This document shows positions 59,497-64,000 of a stretch of DNA of 64,000 nt, one piece after another. The notes beneath the pieces are model-generated. The model saw nothing but the letters and a program-made list of their open reading frames with translations. It did no database searches and was not told where the DNA came from. Within the stretch, counting starts at the first letter, position 1; every line of letters begins with the position of its first letter. Source of the stretch: JBGQOG01 sp052113705 (GTDB lineage Bacteria > Pseudomonadota > Alphaproteobacteria > Rhodobacterales > Rhodobacteraceae); the NCBI RefSeq assembly GCF_052113705.1, contig NZ_JBGQOG010000004.1, positions 248,001-312,000 on the forward strand, written 5' to 3'. The position numbers and the translations under genes are program-made.

Positions 59497-59939
59497 GCCT
59501 GACCTCCTGCGAGAGTTCTCAGCTTGCCGGTCACGGCAAGCACGACGTTCAACGCCGTCGCGACGTCTTCATCCGTCAGATCCGCGCCGATCTCCTGCAT
59601 CAGCGCCAACTCCCGCGCGATGATGCCGTCAATCAGCTCACGGCCCGGGTCGGTGAGCGCCACAAGCCGCGAGCGCTTGTGGCGCGGATTTGGACGTTGC
59701 TGAACGAACCCGCCCGCCAGCGTCTCGTTCACCATCAGCTGGACATATTGCCGGTTGATTTCGAGCCGGGCGGCAATGTCCGGGACGGTTTGGTCACCGT
59801 GCCGCCGCAGAATTTCCAGCACCGCACGCATCCGGACCGTCAGGTCGGTCCCTTCCAGCCCCGCCTCGACGCAGGCTTCAGCCGCCTGCATCAAGGGGCG
59901 CGACATCCAGACGAGATGGTGTAGGTGATCTGCTTTCAT
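59493..59939 (-). CDS. MarR-family regulator
   Basis: A 148-residue winged-HTH regulator: QTVPDIAARLEINRQYVQLM (recognition helix) and the wing QQRPNPRHKRSRLVALTDPG. It is coupled to the isochorismatase-like gene, which it likely controls together with itself. A perfect 11-bp inverted repeat lies 17 bp upstream of its start. The signal may be an aromatic or amide substrate of the hydrolase (inference). Confidence 0.9.
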   Translation of the reverse strand: MKADHLHHLVWMSRPLMQAAEACVEAGLEGTDLTVRMRAVLEILRRHGDQTVPDIAARLEINRQYVQLMVNETLAGGFVQQRPNPRHKRSRLVALTDPGRELIDGIIARELALMQEIGADLTDEDVATALNVVLAVTGKLRTLAGGQA

Positions 59940-60166
59940 GATGACATTATGCACGTCATTTTGACATGTACAATGTCAAAATGTGAAAGGCTGACATCGG
60001 CCAGGGCAGCCTCCCGATCCCGCAGGGTCAGCGATACAAAGCAGTTGGCCACGGTCCTTTGCAGATGGTTGAAAAGGGCCTCCGCATCGCGCTCGCGGAA
60101 ATGTCGAAGGCTGAGCCGTTCTGTTTCAATGGTTTTCAAGAATGCTGGCTTTGCGTGATGTTTCAC
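59936..60166 (-). pseudogene. Truncated GNAT acetyltransferase N-terminus
   Basis: From a GTG at 60166, about 50 residues (TIETERLSLRHFRERDAEALF) match the start of GNAT N-acetyltransferases. The acetyl-CoA motif and the rest are missing, and the frame then runs into the MarR operator and stops. It seems the marR-hydrolase cassette replaced the remainder of the gene. Confidence 0.6.
59957..59983. promoter_or_regulatory. Perfect palindromic operator of the MarR gene
   Basis: CATTTTGACAT-GTACA-ATGTCAAAATG, with 11-bp perfect arms, overlaps the expected promoter of the marR-hydrolase operon. Confidence 0.85.
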
Positions 60167-60177
60167 TTTCGCCGGGG

Positions 60178-61701
60178 TCAGTGCGGTGCGGTCCCCGTTG
60201 CAGTGCGGCGGGCGGCAAGGGCAAAGTACACCACCACAGCCAGCGCCAGAATGATGGCGGCCGATGTCATCAACAAGACAGCATGGGTTTGGGTAAAGGC
60301 GGCCTTGCCGGCCGCGATCAGCGCCGCGCTTTGCGCCTCGTTCAACCTTGCGGCAACGATATAGGTGTCGCCGATGGTTTGCGCGGCTTCGGTCGCCAGA
60401 GCGGGCGGCAGACCGGCCGGGAGGTCAATCGCGCGGCGGAACATGCCGGACAGGAACACCCCGAACAAGGTGATGCCGAGGCCGGATCCCAACTCGTATC
60501 CCGTTGCCTCCAGCGAACCGGCCGCGCCGCCCTTGCTGGCCGGAACCGCGCCCATGATCGCAATTGATGACGCGGTGAGGCCGATGCTCAGCGTCAGGCC
60601 CAGCACGGCGAGTGCGCAGGGGACCGGCACACCCGGCGCCTGAAAGTCGCTTTGCGCGAGAAAGACCAGGGCCGCGGCCGCGATCACCAGCGACAGGCTT
60701 GCCACCATCCGCAGTCCAAAGCGGTTGGACAGATAGCCTGCGACGGGTCCGCCCACGGCCGCTGCAGCCATGATCGGCACCATGAAGATCCCGGCCTGCA
60801 ACGGGGTCTTGCCGAGCACGTATTGCAGTTCCTGCGACAGGGTCAGCTCCACCCCCGCCAGCGCGCCGGAGGCGACAATCGCCATGATCAGCCCCGCAAG
60901 GATGGCAGGATGCGCCAGCAGCGAAAGATCCAGCATCGGCTCTGGTGACCGCAATTGTTGACGCACAAACAGTGCCAGGACCGCGATGCCGAAGCCGATC
61001 GCAAGGGCGGTGACCGCCAAAGGCTGTTTGGCACCGGCGCCGGATTTGATCCCATAAACGACACAGATCATGCCGACGATCAGCAGCAGGGCCTGACCGA
61101 TCGGCCAGGTGCCGGGGGTGGTTTGCTCGGCGCGTGGCAAAAGCCGCCAGCAGACCGGCGCCACAACCAGCATGACCGGCACATTGATCAAGAACACCGA
61201 CCCCCACCAGAAATGCTGCAGCAGCGCGCCCCCGACCAGAGGGCCAGCAGCGGCACCCGCCGCCCCGACCGTGCCCCACAGACCCAGCGCCATGGCGCGC
61301 TCGCCGTCATCCTCAAACGTCTTGCGGATCAGCCCCAGAACGCAGGGCAGGATCATGGCGCCCCCCAGCGCCAGAAACACGCGCGCCGCGATCAGGGACG
61401 CCGCAGTTTGGGCACAGGCGGCCCAGACCGATGCGCAAGCGAAAATGGCAAGGCCGGTCAACAGGATCCTGCGGTTGCCGACCCGGTCCGACAGCGTGCC
61501 CATCGGCACCAGAAGCCCGGCCATCAGCAAGGGATAGATGTCGATGATCCACAAAACCTCGGTGCCCGACGCATGCAGCGCCTGGGTGAGCGTGGGCAGG
61601 GTCACATGCAGAATTGTCATGTCCAGCACGACGGGCAGAAAGGCCAGCATGACCGCCACCAGCACGAGCCAGCGTTTCGGATCGGGGGCGCGCGTCGGCA
61701 T
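60178..61701 (-). CDS. MFS multidrug efflux transporter, DHA2 (14-helix) type
   Basis: A 507-residue inner-membrane exporter. Motif A is GTLSDRVGNRR, the first helix carries LDMTILHVTLPTL, and antiporter motif C-like GAAGAAAGPLVGGAL marks drug:H+ antiporters. About 14 helices fit the DHA2 subfamily (EmrB/QacA/SmvA-like). It is divergent from a TetR regulator, with a 12-bp palindrome between, so it is probably induced by a compound it exports. Confidence 0.9.
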   Translation of the reverse strand: MPTRAPDPKRWLVLVAVMLAFLPVVLDMTILHVTLPTLTQALHASGTEVLWIIDIYPLLMAGLLVPMGTLSDRVGNRRILLTGLAIFACASVWAACAQTAASLIAARVFLALGGAMILPCVLGLIRKTFEDDGERAMALGLWGTVGAAGAAAGPLVGGALLQHFWWGSVFLINVPVMLVVAPVCWRLLPRAEQTTPGTWPIGQALLLIVGMICVVYGIKSGAGAKQPLAVTALAIGFGIAVLALFVRQQLRSPEPMLDLSLLAHPAILAGLIMAIVASGALAGVELTLSQELQYVLGKTPLQAGIFMVPIMAAAAVGGPVAGYLSNRFGLRMVASLSLVIAAAALVFLAQSDFQAPGVPVPCALAVLGLTLSIGLTASSIAIMGAVPASKGGAAGSLEATGYELGSGLGITLFGVFLSGMFRRAIDLPAGLPPALATEAAQTIGDTYIVAARLNEAQSAALIAAGKAAFTQTHAVLLMTSAAIILALAVVVYFALAARRTATGTAPH

Positions 61702-61738
61702 GGTTCACCTGAAGAAGCTGTTGTAGCTGCCGATATAA

Positions 61739-61750
61739 ATACGTACGTAT
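61739..61750. promoter_or_regulatory. TetR operator candidate between the MFS and tetR genes
   Basis: ATACGTACGTAT, a perfect 12-bp palindrome, centred in the 82-bp divergent interval. Confidence 0.75.
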
Positions 61751-61783
61751 GGATTGCAATGACGAAGTGAAGGGCAGGGGAAG

Positions 61784-62341
61784 ATGGGCCGCACACCGAC
61801 AATCAGCCGCGACAGGTTGCTGGATCTGGCCGAAGAGCTGGTGCGCAGTGGCGGTGGCGCCGCCTTGACCATCGGTGCGCTGGCGCAGGCGGCGGGCATT
61901 TCCAAGGGCGGTGTGCAGTATGCCTTCGCCAGCAAGGACGCGCTGGTGCGCGGCCTGATCGACCGCTGGACAGATCAGTTCGAGCGCTTGCTGGGCGATC
62001 CGCCCGCGGAAGATCCGGTTGGCTTTGTCCGGCGCTACATCGCCGCGACCCGGGCCTCGCAGCAGGCGATGAATGCCAAAATGGCCGCCCTGCTGGTCAG
62101 CTATCTGGAAGATCCCGCGAATTTGCAGGAAACGCGCGATTGGTATCGCGGGGTTTTCGGGCGCCTGTCCGGATCCGGCCCTGAGGCCCGGGCCGCACGC
62201 GTGGCCTTTCTGGCCGTTGAGGGACTTTTTCTCATGCGCATCAATGGCATTGACGAAGAGGGGGCCTGGACTGACCTGCTTGACGATGTTGAGGTCGTGC
62301 TGCAGCGTTTGACGGCCATGACCGTCCCAAAGGGGCAGTAG
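61784..62341 (+). CDS. TetR-family regulator of the efflux pump
   Basis: A 185-residue regulator. The HTH is LTIGALAQAAGISKGGVQYA and FASKDALVRGLID. The C-terminal ligand domain is helical. It is divergent from the DHA2 efflux gene with a shared palindromic operator, the standard drug-sensing arrangement. Confidence 0.92.
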   Translation: MGRTPTISRDRLLDLAEELVRSGGGAALTIGALAQAAGISKGGVQYAFASKDALVRGLIDRWTDQFERLLGDPPAEDPVGFVRRYIAATRASQQAMNAKMAALLVSYLEDPANLQETRDWYRGVFGRLSGSGPEARAARVAFLAVEGLFLMRINGIDEEGAWTDLLDDVEVVLQRLTAMTVPKGQ

Positions 62342-62811
62342 AGGCCCCAAAGCGCCACATCTTTGGGCGGCGGCTTTGCCGACCTCTCGCGGCGTCAGGG
62401 CTGGATCTCCCCGTCCGGGCGCTCTGTTGGGGATGGGGCGGGGCAATCGCGGCGGCGGTCTGCGGGCCGTCGGCTGTGGCTCATTTCCGCCTCGGTGTCT
62501 CACCTGCGCGCTCTCGCGCGTCCAGCCATCCCGTGACAGCCATCCCGCGACTGGCCAGGCCCGCAGGCCTCATCACCAGCGGGTGGCGGGCAGCTCGGTC
62601 GGGCCAGTGTTTGGATCTAGACCGACCTGCGATCGCTCTGGCGGCGGTCTGCGCGCAGGCTTCATCCCGCTGGCGCTCCCGCCTGCCGGGCGGAACCTGC
62701 GGCCCCTGCGGGCGTTTCGCCCTGAGAAGGCAGGAAGGGCCGAGTCACGAAGCGCCCGACAAGAAATCAAGTCCCGACAAGAAAGCAGTGCCTGATCGGA
62801 AGGAAGAGAAG
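62342..62811. other. Intergenic stretch
   Basis: 470 bp with no recognisable gene. Several overlapping Arg/Gly/Pro-rich frames look like non-coding GC-rich DNA. A short direct repeat ACAAGAAA/CCCGACAAGAAA occurs near 62757-62785. Confidence 0.5.
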
Positions 62812-63282
62812 ATGAGACACAGTCTGATCATCACTGCCCTGGCACTCGTCCCGCTCGGGGCCCGGGCAGATGTCCCCTATCTGGATGACCGCTCCACGCC
62901 CGCCGCGGTGGTCCAATCGCTCTATAATGCGATCAATTCCGGGCAGTATCTTCGCGCCTACAGCTATTTCGATGCTGACAGAATTGGCGATTACCCAAGC
63001 TTCAAGGCGGGCTATGATACCACGCAGAGCGTTGCACTCCGGCTGGGGGAGCAACGTCAGGACAGCGGCGCGGGGACGACCTATACCCAGCTGCCCGCCG
63101 TCATCAAAGCGGTCGAAACCGACGGCCGGACGCAGGTTTACGCGGGGTGTTACACGCTCTCAGCGGTCAGCCCGTCGATTCAGGATTATCCGCCTTTCGT
63201 GCCCATCCGCATCATCGGCGGCACGCTGGTCCCGACCGATGCGCCGTTCGAGGCAGCTGTGGGAAAATGCCCGGCCCCCTAG
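62812..63282 (+). CDS. Small secreted protein of unknown function
   Basis: A 156-residue protein with a signal peptide (MRHSLIITALALVPLGARA, cleavage before DVPYLDD). The mature part resembles an NTF2/SnoaL-like or DUF4440-like fold: AVVQSLYNAINSGQYLRAYS at its start, then a beta-rich C-terminus with two cysteines (AGCYTLS, VGKCPAP). AAGGAAG precedes the ATG at 62812, and the upstream frame lacks homology. Periplasmic role unknown. Confidence 0.75.
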   Translation: MRHSLIITALALVPLGARADVPYLDDRSTPAAVVQSLYNAINSGQYLRAYSYFDADRIGDYPSFKAGYDTTQSVALRLGEQRQDSGAGTTYTQLPAVIKAVETDGRTQVYAGCYTLSAVSPSIQDYPPFVPIRIIGGTLVPTDAPFEAAVGKCPAP

Positions 63283-63510
63283 CGCGAGGCCGCTGCGCCC
63301 GTCAGGGCAGGGCGGGCCGCTGTCTCCGCTGTCGGCGGTGGGCGTGGCGCCCCTCGGGGTCTGGTCCGAAAAACGCCGGGCCGGGGTTGCGTCATTGCAT
63401 TGCTTTGGCCGGTGCCAACGGCGCGGCCGTGCCGCTGACTCCGACTACGGCTAACTCCGATTACGGACGGCCCCCCGCGTTGGCGCCCTGCGAAGCGCCC
63501 GTGCGGGCGT

Positions 63511-64000
63511 TCAGACGTCCAGCTCTTCCACGAATTGCGCATTCTCGGTGATGTACTGAAACCGCAATTCAGGCTTTTTCCCCATCAGCCGCTCGACCAG
63601 ATCGCCGGTTTCGCCCGGCGCATCCTCGTCAATCGTCACCCGGATCAGCTTGCGCGTCTCGGGGTTCATCGTGGTGTCTTTCAGGTCCTTGGCATCCATC
63701 TCGCCCAGCCCTTTAAACCGCTGCACGTCGATTTTACCCTTGCCGCCCAGGCCCTTGGCCAGCCACAGCTCTTTCTCGGCATCATCGGCCACATAAAGCC
63801 GTTTCGCCCCCTGCGTCAGCCGGTAGAGCGGCGGGCAGGCGAGGTAGAGGTGCCCCTTGTCGATCAGCGGCCGCATCTGGGTGAAGAAAAACGTCATCAA
63901 CAGGCTGGCGATATGCGCGCCGTCAACATCAGCATCGGTCATGATGATGATCTTGTCATAGCGCAGGTCTTCGACGTTGAACTTGGTGCCCATGCCGACG
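63511..64000 (-). CDS. parE: DNA topoisomerase IV subunit B, C-terminal part (partial)
   Basis: The frame is open at the window edge. It contains the TOPRIM motif MTDADVDGAHIASLLMTFFF, PPLYRLTQGAKRLYVADD and QRFKGLGEMDAKDLKDTTMN, and ends KPELRFQYITENAQFVEELDV. That C-terminus is the ParE form; GyrB ends differently. ParE supplies the ATPase and metal site for decatenation of daughter chromosomes. The N-terminus lies outside the window. Confidence 0.92.
   Translation of the reverse strand, partial: VGMGTKFNVEDLRYDKIIIMTDADVDGAHIASLLMTFFFTQMRPLIDKGHLYLACPPLYRLTQGAKRLYVADDAEKELWLAKGLGGKGKIDVQRFKGLGEMDAKDLKDTTMNPETRKLIRVTIDEDAPGETGDLVERLMGKKPELRFQYITENAQFVEELDV

Noticed and set aside
1..64000. 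CRISPR arrays, rRNA genes and insertion sequences
   Set aside because: No regularly spaced repeats, no rRNA core words and no transposase reading frame were seen in the window.

Overview
The window is high-GC chromosomal DNA from an alphaproteobacterium, most likely family Rhodobacteraceae/Paracoccaceae. The evidence is gene content and neighbourhood: the end of a ccoI-ccoS pair (cbb3 oxidase assembly), ClpS, aerobic hemF, hemE divergent from hemC, a PopZ-like acidic protein beside a Pcm-type methyltransferase, a DUF6280 protein beside efp, and the ParE C-terminus. No genus is claimed.

Layout. (1) 1-16 kb is mostly housekeeping: ccoI/ccoS, a SPOR-domain D-Ala-D-Ala carboxypeptidase, a HAD phosphatase, clpS, an RsmC-like methyltransferase, an SDR with altered catalytic residues, hemF, an Lrp/LysE pair, a DEAD-box helicase with a YGDKP-repeat tail, hemE/hemC, an FAD-linked oxidase and an MHS-type transporter. 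A COG4280-like membrane protein at 16.3-17.0 kb carries two compensating frameshifts. (2) 17.5-35.5 kb is a catabolic island. A TRAP transporter with a 2-hydroxyacid dehydrogenase, an M24-fold hydrolase, an ACMSD-type amidohydrolase/decarboxylase and an esterase lie on one side. Two tandem IclR regulators sit in the middle. On the other side are a cyclase-family hydrolase, cupin, SDR, 3-hydroxyacyl-CoA-dehydrogenase-like enzyme, five-gene branched-chain-type ABC transporter and a BKACE-family enzyme. Related promoter/operator elements precede the three transcription units, which suggests one regulon for an unidentified organic acid or amide.

(3) 36.6-46.8 kb is a 10.1-kb integrated element at tRNA-Cys, bounded by a 52-bp direct repeat. 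It encodes a winged-helix protein, HNH nuclease, large terminase, HK97-type capsid, connector, protease and portal, an excisionase-like protein and a tyrosine integrase. No tail, lysis or recognisable small terminase gene is seen, so it looks like a capsid-forming phage satellite rather than a full prophage. Its packaging/capsid genes are split between the two ends, and only the excised circle would join them. The first gene of the left end would then read continuously from an ATG that overlaps the integrase stop codon, across attP. An AT-rich XRE-plus-unknown-effector cassette sits inside the element, and a decayed copy of the element's right end lies just left of it.

(4) 47-54.5 kb returns to core genes: Pcm-like, PopZ-like, DUF6280, efp, YgfZ, an aminotransferase, DUF2892, an L,D-transpeptidase and tRNA-Met. 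(5) 55-63.3 kb holds accessory genes with local regulators (a beta-propeller, two TetR circuits, one MarR circuit, an MFS efflux pump and small enzymes), each circuit with a palindromic candidate operator. The window ends inside parE.
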